Origin: VRUE01 sp963703175
GTDB lineage: Bacteria; Actinomycetota; Thermoleophilia; Solirubrobacterales; 70-9
Reading direction: 5' to 3'
Assembly: GCA_963703175.1 (NCBI GenBank)
Contig: OY969794.1
Coordinates: 186,001 to 250,000, forward strand
DNA: 64,000 bases
Shown: positions 51,519 to 60,713 of the stretch, piece after piece
Layout: every line of letters begins with the position of its first letter
Numbering within the stretch: position 1 is the first letter of the stretch
Position numbers and translations under genes: made by a program
The notes under the pieces: model-generated
The model's database searches: none
What the model saw: only the letters and a program-made list of their open reading frames with translations
What the model was told of the DNA's origin: nothing

Positions 51519-52325
51519 TCAGCCAGCTCTCTCTATTGCCGCGACGACCGTGAGCGAGCCGGAGCCGGGGGACCCGAGGCCGGCATCGAAGAGCTCACGC
51601 GCCTCGTCTGCACCGGCGAAGGCCTCGGCGAAGCGGCTGAGCGAGTCGATTAGAACGATCACGTCTTCTCCCCCGTTGGCACGCATGCGTGCCTGGGCGA
51701 TCGCGTCGTCGGCGTGTTTGGCTTTGCCGGCGGAGACGATCTCGGCTTTGGGCGCCTCGCGCTTCCAGTCGGCGAGCTCCTCCGGTGTTGGGTCAACGAG
51801 CAGGGCGATCGGGTCGGGGCCATTGGAGGCACCGGAGAGCTCCGCCGCTACCTCGCGCAGCAGCACCGTGCAGGCGGCACGGGTCTCGCCGTAGACGATC
51901 GCCTGGCGGCCGGAAGCGGCGGGCAGCAGCAGGTCATGGACGCGGACGCCCTTGGGGCGCCGGCCCCAGCGACGGCGGCGGCGTTTGCGTTTTGGCCGCT
52001 CGGCCGTAGCCGCGGCAGGCGGCTCGGTGGCAGGCGCAGGCGCCGGTGGCTTAACCTCAGATTTGGGCTCGCGCCGGGGCTGTTCGCGCTGCTCGCGCGG
52101 TTTGCGACTGCGGTCGCGCTGCCTGCGCCGACCGGCGTCGCCTCCACCTCGCTCGCCTTTCGGTTTTGACTGAGCTTTTCCGTTGCCGCCCGCCAGCTTC
52201 TCGATCAGCTCGGCGCGGGACAGCATCCGGTAGCGCTCGACGCCGGCGTCGGCGGCGAGGTTGTGCAGTTCGGCGAGGTGCTTGGACTCGAGTTCTGATT
52301 TGTTCACGGACGGCAGGCTATTCAA
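51519..52325 (-). CDS. Rho-like protein lacking a working P-loop, truncated
   Basis: The 268-residue protein starts with a Rho_N domain (ESKHLAELHNLAADAGVERYRMLSRAELIEKLAGG), continues with about 80 Arg/Lys/Pro-rich residues, and then resembles the middle of the Rho ATPase: VHDLLLPAASGRQAIVYGE, ALLVDPTPEELADWKREAP, and VIVLIDSLSRFAEAF at Walker B. The Walker A is GETRAACT where Rho has a GKT motif, and the protein stops at SLTVVAAIERAG, before the arginine finger. It therefore cannot be a normal helicase. It may bind RNA or poison Rho hexamers. TTG 52325 overlaps the glpD stop; GTG 52307 is the other start. Confidence 0.8.
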   Translation of the reverse strand: MNSLPSVNKSELESKHLAELHNLAADAGVERYRMLSRAELIEKLAGGNGKAQSKPKGERGGGDAGRRRQRDRSRKPREQREQPRREPKSEVKPPAPAPATEPPAAATAERPKRKRRRRRWGRRPKGVRVHDLLLPAASGRQAIVYGETRAACTVLLREVAAELSGASNGPDPIALLVDPTPEELADWKREAPKAEIVSAGKAKHADDAIAQARMRANGGEDVIVLIDSLSRFAEAFAGADEARELFDAGLGSPGSGSLTVVAAIERAG

Positions 52326-54019
52326 CCGGCACCTTGGGCGGCGCTCTCGGCTGCACCGGCAGGGTCGACACCTGCATCGGCGAGCGCCGCCGGCCAGGCC
52401 TCAGCCTCGCGCTTAACCTGCCGCCGCGACCAGCCGAGCTCGTCGCCAAGCACCTCCGCAACCGTGCGAGCGACACCGGTGCCGCGCAACTGCGGCGCCG
52501 CGAGCAGCCCAAGCCGGGTGCGGCGCAAGAGCACGTCGGCAACGCAGCGGGCCTGCTCGAGTCGCGCCGCGATCGCCGCCTCGGCGAGCAGGTCGGGCCT
52601 GCCGGGAACGATCGGCGACGCCAGCTTCGGATTCTCACGCGCCAGGCGAAGGACGTTTCGCGCCGCGTGCCCGTAGCGGAAGGCGAGCTGAGCGAGAACC
52701 TCCTCCCCCACCCCGTCCGGCGCCTCAAGATCCTCCGGCCGGGCCTCCATCCCCAGCGGGATCTCGGCGGTGTGGCAAGGTGCCTCGCGACCCTCGCGCT
52801 CGACCAGGCGATCCACCGTCTGCTTCGCCATCCGTCGCCAGGTGGTCAGCTTGCCACCGGTGATCGTCAGCATCCCCGACGAGGTCTCATACAGCTCCGC
52901 TTTGCGCGAGATGTCGACCGACTTCTTCGGGTCGCCGGTGGAGAGCAACGGTCGCACGCCGGCGTAGGCGCCGACAAGGTCGGACTCCCCCACCGAAACG
53001 CCGAAGAAGACATTAACGGCCTCGAGCAGATACTCGACGTCGGCCTCCCCCGGCCGCGGGTGGTCGATGTCGCCCTCGTAGTCGTTGTCGGTCGTACCGA
53101 TCAGCGTCCGGCCGTACCAGGGCAGAGCGAATATGTGGCGACCCTCGCCAGCCGGGACGATGCAGGCGGCGCTCCCGGTCGAGAGGTCGTCGCGGTTGAG
53201 CAAGACGTGGGTACCGCGGCTGGGAGAAATCCGCGGCACGTCCTCCTCATCGGCTACCTCGGCGCCGATCCGGTCTGCCCAGACGCCGGTTGCGTTGATC
53301 ACAGTCTCGGCCTCGACCTCGAAGCGCTCGCCCGAATCGGCCTCGACCGCGGCCACCCCAACGGCGCGCCCATTGCGGGTGAGCACCTCGTCTACCTCGG
53401 CGCCGTTCAGCATCACCGCGCCGAAGCGCTCCGCCTCGCCGAGAATCGTCAGCACCAGCCGTACGTCATCGGTCTGACAGTCGTAGAAGAGGTAGGCGTC
53501 GTTTGGATCGCGCGGCTCCAGCGAGGGAACCAGCTCGAGCAGCTCGTCGCGATCGATCGTGCGGTGACGGTCCGGCGACCAGTAGAAGTCTTCGTCCTCC
53601 TGCTTGGAGGAGCGCATCTCGCGACGGCTGCGACCGACCCGCGTGGTCGCCATCACGTCATACATGTTGAGTCCCATGCCGAGTTTGCGGTCGCGGCGCT
53701 CCTCGGCGAAGGACGGGACGAGGAACGGCGTCGGATAGACCAGGTGCGGCGCCAGCTGGACCATCAATTGGCGCTCCAGCAGCGCCTCGCGGACCAGGCC
53801 GAGGTCGAAGTTCTGCAGGTAGCGGAGTCCGCCGTGGACCATCTTCGAGGAACGGCTGGAGGTGCCGACGGCGTAGTCACCCCGCTCCAGCAGCGCCACC
53901 GAGTAGCCCCGCGACGCGGCGTCGAAGGCGACGCCGGCGCCGGTGATGCCGCCACCGATCACGACCACCTCGAAGCGCTGGCCGGCGATCTCCTCTAGGG
54001 CTGCAGCGCGGCTCAGCAT
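52322..54019 (-). CDS. glpD: Glycerol-3-phosphate dehydrogenase (FAD-dependent)
   Basis: The 565-residue membrane-associated flavoenzyme oxidises glycerol-3-phosphate and passes electrons to quinone. It has the FAD motif VVVIGGGITGAGVAFDAASRGYSVALLERGD, the GTSSRSSKMVHGGLRYLQ stretch, IGTTDNDYEGD and the C-terminal DAO_C helical domain (ARNVLRLARENPK). Length fits the family. Its start overlaps the nitroreductase stop by one base. Confidence 0.94.
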   Translation of the reverse strand: MLSRAAALEEIAGQRFEVVVIGGGITGAGVAFDAASRGYSVALLERGDYAVGTSSRSSKMVHGGLRYLQNFDLGLVREALLERQLMVQLAPHLVYPTPFLVPSFAEERRDRKLGMGLNMYDVMATTRVGRSRREMRSSKQEDEDFYWSPDRHRTIDRDELLELVPSLEPRDPNDAYLFYDCQTDDVRLVLTILGEAERFGAVMLNGAEVDEVLTRNGRAVGVAAVEADSGERFEVEAETVINATGVWADRIGAEVADEEDVPRISPSRGTHVLLNRDDLSTGSAACIVPAGEGRHIFALPWYGRTLIGTTDNDYEGDIDHPRPGEADVEYLLEAVNVFFGVSVGESDLVGAYAGVRPLLSTGDPKKSVDISRKAELYETSSGMLTITGGKLTTWRRMAKQTVDRLVEREGREAPCHTAEIPLGMEARPEDLEAPDGVGEEVLAQLAFRYGHAARNVLRLARENPKLASPIVPGRPDLLAEAAIAARLEQARCVADVLLRRTRLGLLAAPQLRGTGVARTVAEVLGDELGWSRRQVKREAEAWPAALADAGVDPAGAAESAAQGAG

Positions 54020-54528
54020 CAGTCGAGGTAGGTGGTCGTCTGCTCCACCGGCGGGCGCTCCGGCGGCTCTTTCTCCTGGCGGCGTTGGCCGAGGTGAAGG
54101 AGGCCAACGACATGCTCACCATCGGGGAGGCCGACGGCGGCGCGGCCCTCGGCGGCGCGCAAGAAACCTGGCGTACGCCAGTAGCCGGCGAGACCGCGGG
54201 CGTGGGCACCGAGCAGAACGATGTAGGAAGCGACGGCGGTCGCGTGCAGGTCCTCCTCGTTTTGGACGGTGTCATCTCCAAGCGCGCAGGAGACAACGAT
54301 CAGGGTCGGGGCGCGATCAAGCTTGGCCGCACCCTCCTCCCCGGCCGCCTGCTTCATGCGCTCCAATGCGCTCGGGCCGACCACGCGAAAGCGCCAAGGC
54401 GCGGTCAGGTGGTGGTTCGGGGCCCAGCGCGCCAACTCCAATAGCTCCTCGATTTGCTCAGGCGCAAGGCCCTCCGGCCCAAAGACCTTGTGGGTGCGAC
54501 GAGTACGAATCGCGGTCTCGACGTCCAT
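54019..54528 (-). CDS. Nitroreductase-family FMN protein
   Basis: The 169-residue protein matches short nitroreductases: AIRTRRTHKVFGPEGLAPEQIEELLELARWAPNHHLTAPWRFRVV, then VASYIVLLGAHARGLAGYWRTPGF and GEHVVGLLHLG. It likely uses FMN and NAD(P)H to reduce quinones or nitro compounds. It is the first of a three-gene run with glpD and the Rho-like gene. It follows the ECF operon by 23 bases. Confidence 0.87.
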   Translation of the reverse strand: MDVETAIRTRRTHKVFGPEGLAPEQIEELLELARWAPNHHLTAPWRFRVVGPSALERMKQAAGEEGAAKLDRAPTLIVVSCALGDDTVQNEEDLHATAVASYIVLLGAHARGLAGYWRTPGFLRAAEGRAAVGLPDGEHVVGLLHLGQRRQEKEPPERPPVEQTTTYLD

Positions 54529-54550
54529 GCGGCGAGGGTATCGGCCGTCG

Positions 54551-56437
54551 CTACCAGCTGAAACGACGGCCCAGGAGGAGGACGCTGCCCAAGGCTATGC
54601 CGCTGGTGGCCAGGCCGATGCCGATTGGGGCCCACGGCTTAGGGCCGGAGTTGTCACTGGCTTCGAAATGGGATGCGGCGGCTTGAGTGGGAGTGGGTTC
54701 GGCTTCGTCTCCCTCGGGGGTACCGCCGGGGGGCACCACCGGGACCGAACCCGATCCTGCGCCCGATGCCGGCGGTTTTGCCGCCGGGCTACTGCCGCTG
54801 GCCGGAGGGACGCCGCCGGTGCTGCTCTGTTCGAAGGCTTCGAGCAGATCCTGGGAGGAGCCCGATCCGCTAGCTGGCGGCGGTACGACTGGAGAGGCGC
54901 CAGATACTGCGCTCTCGAATGATGGCTCGGGCGTCAACGGCTTTGCAACCGGGGTCACCGGGAAGAAGTCTCCGGCGGTGGCGGTCAGCACCTGGCCGGT
55001 CACCCAGACCGGCGTCTGATCGCTCGAGTCCGAATAGCGGTAGTGGCCGTCGTCGTCCTGGCGGGCGGCAAGGTATTCAAGCGGACTCTTGCCACCCTCG
55101 TGCACCGTGGCAGGGTCGGTCCCAACCGCGAGCATCCCTTGCACTGCCCAGGCGGTGGATTGAGAGTTGACGGCGCCCGAGCCCCCTAGCGCGAAGCCCC
55201 CACTGGGTCGCTGGGAGTTGCGCAGAAAGCCGAGACCGTGCTTGGCTGCGGTGGTATTGGGGATTGCCTGCATTGCGGCCCCGGTGCCGTCGGCCGTACT
55301 CGGCGAGTTGGGAACATCTCCCCAGCCGCCGTCACCGTTCTCGACTTTGGACAGCCAGGAGACCGACTGTTCGACGCTCTCACCGCCCCCCGCGCGCAAC
55401 GCAATCACCGCGAAGGCAGTCGACCCCGGCCAGCCTTCGAAGGAGCCGTTATTGCGGCGGCGGCTGGCCAAGGCTGAGACCAGATCGTGTCCGCCGAAGG
55501 AGCGTGGATCAACCTTGGCGCCGGTCAGGGTAAGAATCGTGCGGGCAAAATCGCCAGGACTGCTCAACTCGTCGACGTGGCTGCGCAGGTAATCGATCGG
55601 CGTGTGTCCGCTGTTCGAGATTTCGAGCGGGCTGCGGCCAGCGGCCTCCAGCCCCATCGCCGCCCAGGCAGTCATTTCGGGCGACGAGTCGCTGTTTGGC
55701 GAGGCGCCCCAGCCGCCATCGGAGTTCTGCGCGGCGACGAGCCAGTTGGCCGCCTCGCTCACTTCGGATGCACCGGCCTTGGCAGGCAGCACGCTGGCTA
55801 GCGCGAGAACAAGCAGCAGTACCGAGACCACGGCCGGCGCGTGCCACTCAAAACGCTCGCGGAAGCGGACCAGCATCCGCACCATTGCCGGACCAGCGAT
55901 CAGGGCAAAGCCGGCGTTGCCGATCGCGTGAGCAGCGTCGAAGGGGACGGCGCGGGACTCCAGCACGAGAAAACGCTGCCAGGAAAGGTCGCCTCCGTAA
56001 GTCGCCATCAAAGAGAAGTTCAGCAGAGCGCCGTAAGCGATGCCGGCGAGAGCGCAAACGGCGGCCAGAGTGAAGCGTCCAGCGCGTGGGCGAACCACCG
56101 CCAGGCCAGCGCCGAGGATCCCGCACATCCCCCAAGCTGCCATCTGCCACGGCGTCCAGGGCCCCTGCCCAAACCAGAAGTTCGAGACCAGCGCGGTGAG
56201 GGCGCCAACCGCAAAACCGGGCGCCGGGCCAAGCGCATAACCGGCAAAGATCACGATGTCGGTGGTCGGCTTGACGTTGGGGAAGGCGGCGAACGCGACC
56301 CGCCCAGCGATGGCTAGGGCCGCCAAAGCAGCGACCAGAGCGACAACCTGTGAAGTCGGCCGCGAACGCTCATACCAGGCGAAGCCGCCGAGCAGGACAG
56401 CACCGAGGATGAGGAAGCTGGCCAGCTCCCAGCTCAC
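54551..56437 (-). CDS. ECF transporter S-component fused to an alpha/alpha-toroid repeat domain
   Basis: The 628-residue protein starts with six hydrophobic helices holding an S-component signature (GYALGPAPGFAVGALTALVSNF, FGQGPWTPWQMAAWGMCG). After another helix, about residues 230-500 have five repeats of the prenyltransferase/terpenoid-cyclase type (QNSDGGWG, FEGWPGSTAFAVIAL, ENGDGGWGDVP, PSGGFALGG, TAWAVQGMLAVG). A Pro/Ser-rich linker and a final helix follow. The toroid is the fold of the transcobalamin N-terminal domain. With the riboswitch and DUF4430 genes upstream this points to corrinoid capture outside the membrane. GTG 56437 overlaps the EcfA stop as GTGA. Substrate is inferred. 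Confidence 0.85.
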   Translation of the reverse strand: MSWELASFLILGAVLLGGFAWYERSRPTSQVVALVAALAALAIAGRVAFAAFPNVKPTTDIVIFAGYALGPAPGFAVGALTALVSNFWFGQGPWTPWQMAAWGMCGILGAGLAVVRPRAGRFTLAAVCALAGIAYGALLNFSLMATYGGDLSWQRFLVLESRAVPFDAAHAIGNAGFALIAGPAMVRMLVRFRERFEWHAPAVVSVLLLVLALASVLPAKAGASEVSEAANWLVAAQNSDGGWGASPNSDSSPEMTAWAAMGLEAAGRSPLEISNSGHTPIDYLRSHVDELSSPGDFARTILTLTGAKVDPRSFGGHDLVSALASRRRNNGSFEGWPGSTAFAVIALRAGGGESVEQSVSWLSKVENGDGGWGDVPNSPSTADGTGAAMQAIPNTTAAKHGLGFLRNSQRPSGGFALGGSGAVNSQSTAWAVQGMLAVGTDPATVHEGGKSPLEYLAARQDDDGHYRYSDSSDQTPVWVTGQVLTATAGDFFPVTPVAKPLTPEPSFESAVSGASPVVPPPASGSGSSQDLLEAFEQSSTGGVPPASGSSPAAKPPASGAGSGSVPVVPPGGTPEGDEAEPTPTQAAASHFEASDNSGPKPWAPIGIGLATSGIALGSVLLLGRRFSW

Positions 56438-58158
56438 GGGCGAGCCTCCGCGTCGAGTCTCGCCGCGCCTTGCTCGGGCGTGATCACACCGGGGAGGTCG
56501 AGAATGCGGGCGACCTCGGTAGCGAAGTACCAACCGCCGGAGAGGATCTCGGCAGCGCCGTCATCGGCGATCACGACGCCGTCGCCGAGCAATACGACGC
56601 GCTGAGCGAAGGAGGCGGCGAACTCGACATCGTGGGTGGCGACGACGACACCGGAGCCACGTCCCGCCAGACCCCCGATCAATTCGACCAGATCACTCCT
56701 CCGCGCCCGATCCATGCCACGCGTCGGCTCGTCGAGCGCGATGAGCCCGGGCATCGCATCACCCTCCATCCGTCCGGCAAGGGCGATCGCCAGCGCCAAG
56801 CGCTGCCGCTCTCCGCCAGAGAGATCGCGCGGGTCGGCGTCGATCGCGTGCTCCAACCCGACGGTCTTCAATGCGGTCAGTCCCCCGTCCCCCGGAAGCT
56901 CATCCCCCACCCGCTCGCGGACCAAATAGTCGCTCGGGTTTTGGCTCAATAGGGCGATTTTGCTCGGCGCTTCGGCCTTGCCACGCACCGGCTCGACCAG
57001 TCCCGCCAGCGTTCGAAGCAGGGTGCTCTTCCCGGCACCGTTGCGACCCATGAGGGCAACCGTTTCCCCACGTTCGATCTTCAGATCGATGCCCTTGAGC
57101 ACGTCCCGGCGAGCATCTCCGGAGTCGAGCTCGACCCAGAGATCACGGATGGCGGCGGCGGGCGGGTCCTGACGGGGGATTGGGGGGGTCCCCCGCTTGC
57201 TGGGTTTTTCGCCGGAAGAGGCTGCGGCCGTCCGAGAATGCAGTTGGGGCGAAAAACGGACGCCGCTGCGCCGGGGACCCCCCCAATCCCCCGTCACCCG
57301 CTCGAGCTGCGTCTGGGGTGAGCTGAGGATCTGGTGCGCATCGCGGACACCGACTGGCAATGGTTCGATTCCGGCAAGGGAAAACAGGCGTGCGCCGGGA
57401 GTCTCCAGCGCGGCGTCGGCTTGCTGGGCCCAGGCGAGGAAGTCTCTCGGGGTGCCGTCAAAAGAAACGCGGCCCGAATCCATCGCGATCACTCGATCCG
57501 CGGCGGCGAGACAGCGCTCCAGCCGGTGCTCGGCGAGAAGGATCGATACCCCCCACTCCTCGTTGAGGCGGCGGAGGAGCCAGATGAGCTCATCGCCCGC
57601 CACCGGGTCGAGCTGAGACGTGGGCTCGTCCAGGAGGACCAGCTCGGGGCGGGTGACGAGAGCTGCCGCGAGGGCTACGCGCTGGAGCTCCCCCCCTGAG
57701 AGCGTGTCGACGGTGCGGCTTAGCAGGTGCGGGATTGCCAGCGCCAAGGCCACCTCCTCGACTGCCCGCGCGCGTGAAGCTGGTGGATCCCCCCGCATCT
57801 CCAGCGGTAGCTCTATCTCCGCCGCCACCGTGGTCGAGACGATTTGGGTCTCGGGGTCTTGGGCTACATAGCCGACCACGGCCGCTAACTCACCGGGGCC
57901 ATTGGCGATCGCGTCTAGGCCGGCGACGTGAATGCTGCCCTCGATCTCGCCGCCGTGGAAGTGCGGCACGAGGCCGCAAGCAGCCCGCAGCAAAGTCGTC
58001 TTGCCACAGGCCGAGCGGCCGGCCAGCAGAGCGAACTCTCCTGGCGCGAGCGTTAGCGAGACGTCGCGAAGGACGGGGTCGTCGGCGTGGGGGTAGCCAT
58101 AGGAGAGGCCCGCGGTCGCCAGGGCCGGCGTGGAGCGGATTGCAAGCTCAGCGGGCAT
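56434..58158 (-). CDS. Fused ECF transporter ATPase (EcfA-EcfA')
   Basis: The 574-residue protein has two ABC ATPase domains: Walker A LAGRSACGKTTLLRA, signature LSGGELQRVALAAALV and Walker B LVLLDEPTSQLD in the first; MGRNGAGKSTLLRTLAGL, LSGGERQRLALAIALAG and LIALDEPTRGMD in the second. It energises the ECF importer. Walker A of the first half has SACGKTT, still a valid P-loop. The linker (residues about 285-340) is encoded by a fold-back repeat of family 2, read in frame, which is very odd. Its start overlaps ecfT by 11 bases. Confidence 0.92.
   Translation of the reverse strand: MPAELAIRSTPALATAGLSYGYPHADDPVLRDVSLTLAPGEFALLAGRSACGKTTLLRAACGLVPHFHGGEIEGSIHVAGLDAIANGPGELAAVVGYVAQDPETQIVSTTVAAEIELPLEMRGDPPASRARAVEEVALALAIPHLLSRTVDTLSGGELQRVALAAALVTRPELVLLDEPTSQLDPVAGDELIWLLRRLNEEWGVSILLAEHRLERCLAAADRVIAMDSGRVSFDGTPRDFLAWAQQADAALETPGARLFSLAGIEPLPVGVRDAHQILSSPQTQLERVTGDWGGPRRSGVRFSPQLHSRTAAASSGEKPSKRGTPPIPRQDPPAAAIRDLWVELDSGDARRDVLKGIDLKIERGETVALMGRNGAGKSTLLRTLAGLVEPVRGKAEAPSKIALLSQNPSDYLVRERVGDELPGDGGLTALKTVGLEHAIDADPRDLSGGERQRLALAIALAGRMEGDAMPGLIALDEPTRGMDRARRSDLVELIGGLAGRGSGVVVATHDVEFAASFAQRVVLLGDGVVIADDGAAEILSGGWYFATEVARILDLPGVITPEQGAARLDAEARP
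57170..57296 (+). repeat. Fold-back element family 2, copy 2, inside the EcfA-EcfA' gene
   Basis: Perfect 24-nt arms (57170-57193, 57273-57296) enclose CGCTTGCTGG and GGACGCCGCTGCG, the same internal strands as copy 1. The 10-bp stem GTTTTTCGCC / GGCGAAAAAC (57204-57213, 57248-57257) closes a 34-nt loop. It lies in the linker between two ATPase domains, in frame and antisense to the gene. Confidence 0.8.
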
Positions 58159-59053
58159 CGCGCCTCCTCGGTGCGAGGCCGGCGAAGACGATCAGCGCCG
58201 AGAGGGCGACGGTCCCGTGACCGAGTCCGACCTCAATCGTGGGGTAGGCGTGGAAGCTGTTTGCGCCCACAGTCAAGCCCGCGATCGCGGCGACCAGCAC
58301 CAGCCCCCCGGTCACGTAAAAGCGGCGATCGAACCGAGAACGCAGGATGGACGATTTTGTACCCCCCAGGGGCCACAAGTGTCCAACAAAGCTCTTGGGG
58401 GGCTGGAGCGCGTAGCCCCTTAGCTCCAGGGTTGCTGCCACATCGATGGATCGGTCTAGCGAGCCGGTCATCAAGCGGCGGGCCAGCGCGGCGCGGCCCA
58501 GTGGCGCCGCAGCTGGGCCGCGCAGGCGTGCGGCGTCGCGCAGGCGTGCGGCGTCGGCGGCAGCCACCGGAACGAGGCGGGATATCAGCGTCGCGGTTAG
58601 CGCCGAGCGTCCGGCCAGTGGGCGCAGCGCCCGCAGCACCCGGTCAGGATCGACACAGGCCGAGTAGACGGCGAAGGCGACCATCGCCACCGCTGCCCGC
58701 AAGCCGATCACCGCGCCCGCCGCCAACGCCTCGGCGGTGATGTCGACCTGTCCCAGCAGCGGCAGGTCACCCAGGCGCAGCAGCACCGTCTCACCACGAC
58801 TGACGACAAGCGCGTTGACGGCCACTATCAAGAGGGCCAGGGTCACCCCCATCCGCAGCGCCACGCGCACCGCGGCACCAGCGCCAGCGGTATAGCCGGC
58901 GAGCACAGCGGCGAGACCCGTTGCGGCCAGCACAAGCGGGCTTGAGTAGAGAAAGGCGACAGCGACGAGGGCACCGAGGTAGGTGACGGCTGCGCCCGGG
59001 GAGGCCGCCTGAAGCGGACCCGGCCGCGGGGTGTATGCAAAGGGCGATCTCAT
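58148..59053 (-). CDS. ECF transporter transmembrane component EcfT
   Basis: The 301-residue membrane protein has several helices and the two cytosolic ARG-type motifs of EcfT: RLRDAARLRG in the first and TLELRGYA in the second, which couple it to the ATPases. SPFAYTPRPGPLQAASPGAAVTYLGAL at the start is usual for T-components. ATG 59053 overlaps the lipoprotein stop as ATGA. A longer frame upstream would be a basic peptide inside the lipoprotein gene. Confidence 0.9.
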   Translation of the reverse strand: MRSPFAYTPRPGPLQAASPGAAVTYLGALVAVAFLYSSPLVLAATGLAAVLAGYTAGAGAAVRVALRMGVTLALLIVAVNALVVSRGETVLLRLGDLPLLGQVDITAEALAAGAVIGLRAAVAMVAFAVYSACVDPDRVLRALRPLAGRSALTATLISRLVPVAAADAARLRDAARLRGPAAAPLGRAALARRLMTGSLDRSIDVAATLELRGYALQPPKSFVGHLWPLGGTKSSILRSRFDRRFYVTGGLVLVAAIAGLTVGANSFHAYPTIEVGLGHGTVALSALIVFAGLAPRRRDAR

Positions 59054-59973
59054 CGCGCTTTGAGCGGCAACGGCGACTCCCTGTCGCCTTCGGTCGCTAT
59101 CGCGTAGTGGTCGCGCAGGTGGGCGGCGTCGAGCAGACCGGCGGCGGCGCGCGCGGCGCGAACCGTTGCGCCGCTGACGATCCAAACTGGTGGCGCGTCA
59201 TAGCGGCGCGTGGCGGCGACAAGCCCGGCACTTGGGCCAAAATCCCGCCCCGGCTGACCATCTTCGTCAATCCCCCTGAGGAGGTAGCCCCCGTGCCGCC
59301 GCACGAAGTCGGCGAAAACTCCGCTCACCTGCGGCCCTTCTTCCAGCTGCGCCGCAGCTGGATCGTCCCGCAGATGGGCCCAAGGACCGACGAGAACTCG
59401 GATCGCCCCGTCGGTTCCGCCTGACGCCAACGCCACCCCGGCGCTTTCAAGCCCCTTGCGCGCAATCGCGCAGGCGCCAGCGCCGCCCCGGCACTCGAGC
59501 GTGACCGGCCGTTCTTCCCCTTCGTAGCCACCGACCAGAGGCCGCGGCCATGAACCAACCACCGCCGGCACCCGCTCGGCGGCGGACCAGTCGCGGTAGT
59601 CCCACCAGATTGCCTCGCCTCCACGTAAGGCAAAGTCGGCTGCGCCAAGCGGCGCCTCAACCCCATCCACGTAGTAGAACCAGTCATAGCGGCGGCCATC
59701 GACGGTCGCCTCGGTGAGGCCTTCGATCGAGTTCACGAAGCCACCGCCATAGCGGGTTGAGATGTCGGCGTTGCGGTCGAGCACCCGCATCACCGTGTCC
59801 GATTCAGAAGCGGTGTCCTGGACAAGCGGCAGCACTCGCTCGGCGCCGTAGTCACGCGTCACCGTCAGGGAGACCTCGCCGACCTCCTTGCCGGCGCCGA
59901 ATCCGCAGCCGGCGGCCGCGAGCGCCGCAGAGAGCAGCGCGATCGCGACCGCCGTGCTACAGCCCATGCTCAT
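59050..59973 (-). CDS. DUF4430 lipoprotein (transcobalamin C-terminal-like domain)
   Basis: The 307-residue protein has a signal peptide with lipobox LAAAGC near residue 23, so it is membrane-anchored outside. About residues 40-145 match DUF4430: VSLTVTRDYGAERVL, SDTVMRVLDRNADISTRYGGGFVNSIEG, YDWFYYVDGVEAPLGAADFALRGGEAIWWDYRDW. This is the fold of the transcobalamin C-terminal beta domain. The last 150 residues are another alpha/beta region with no clear family. ATG 59973 overlaps the preceding stop as ATGA, chosen over 60003. Corrinoid binding is inferred from the domain and the operon. Confidence 0.87.
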   Translation of the reverse strand: MSMGCSTAVAIALLSAALAAAGCGFGAGKEVGEVSLTVTRDYGAERVLPLVQDTASESDTVMRVLDRNADISTRYGGGFVNSIEGLTEATVDGRRYDWFYYVDGVEAPLGAADFALRGGEAIWWDYRDWSAAERVPAVVGSWPRPLVGGYEGEERPVTLECRGGAGACAIARKGLESAGVALASGGTDGAIRVLVGPWAHLRDDPAAAQLEEGPQVSGVFADFVRRHGGYLLRGIDEDGQPGRDFGPSAGLVAATRRYDAPPVWIVSGATVRAARAAAGLLDAAHLRDHYAIATEGDRESPLPLKAR

Positions 59974-60713
59974 GGAACTGGACAGGCCCCGCTCTCGTCG
60001 CACATGACAACCGTGCCGCTGTTCGACGGAATGTCCTTTCCACGACGAGCAACCAACGCAGTGGCTTCGCCCAGGGTCACCATTGCGTGCCCAGCTGCGT
60101 CGGTGGGGCCCGACGCGCCGCTGACCGTCGCCCCACCAGCCGGCCTTTTCTTTCCCTTGTCGTCATAGGAAAAGACACTGACTTGAAAAGGCTGACCGGG
60201 ATGGGCGCTGAAGGGCGTGACCAGCGAGAGCTCCTTCGGGTAGGGATAAGCCTCAAGAGCCCAGAGCACCTCATCCCCGGCCTGCAACTTCACCGCGTCG
60301 CCACCGAGTTCGGGATTCTTGTGGTTGACCTTCAGGTACCAAGAGAGCTTGGAGGTGGCCTTGTAGCCGCCGACTCCGCAGATGCCGAGGCCGAAGTCGA
60401 AGGCGTCGGTGAGCAGCAAGGGCTTCAACGCGCTGGTCGACTTCGCCGCCTGGCCAAGCAGGCCGAGCGCAGTGGCGCCTTTGATCGTCGCGGATTTACC
60501 ACTGCCAGCAGTGCCTTTGCCAAAGCAAGTCGCCTTACGACTGGTCGGGACCGAGGTGGTACCGGTCTTCAACGCCTGTTCGGTGAGGACCTTGGCGCCG
60601 CCGCCAACCACTCGCAATTGGGCCGGGACCTTTGCCGCCGTAGCGGTCGAGACGAGAAGCACGAAAGCCAGCGCACATGCGGCGACTAGCCGGAATGGAA
60701 TGAGTCTTGGCAT
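59970..60713 (-). CDS. Secreted DUF4430-like protein, first gene of the cobalamin operon
   Basis: The 247-residue protein has a signal peptide (LVAACALAFVLLVSTATAA). A DUF4430-like segment lies at about 30-160 (KVLTEQALKTG, LGICGVGGYKATSKLSWYLKVNHKNPELGGDAVKLQAGDEVLWALEAYP). A beta-rich domain (FQVSVFSYDDKGKKRPAGGATVSG ... GHAMVTLGEATALVARRG) resembling an Ig-like or carboxypeptidase-regulatory fold follows. It lies directly behind the riboswitch and is coupled to the DUF4430 lipoprotein. It probably binds or hands over a corrinoid outside the cell. Confidence 0.8.
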   Translation of the reverse strand: MPRLIPFRLVAACALAFVLLVSTATAAKVPAQLRVVGGGAKVLTEQALKTGTTSVPTSRKATCFGKGTAGSGKSATIKGATALGLLGQAAKSTSALKPLLLTDAFDFGLGICGVGGYKATSKLSWYLKVNHKNPELGGDAVKLQAGDEVLWALEAYPYPKELSLVTPFSAHPGQPFQVSVFSYDDKGKKRPAGGATVSGASGPTDAAGHAMVTLGEATALVARRGKDIPSNSGTVVMCDESGACPVP

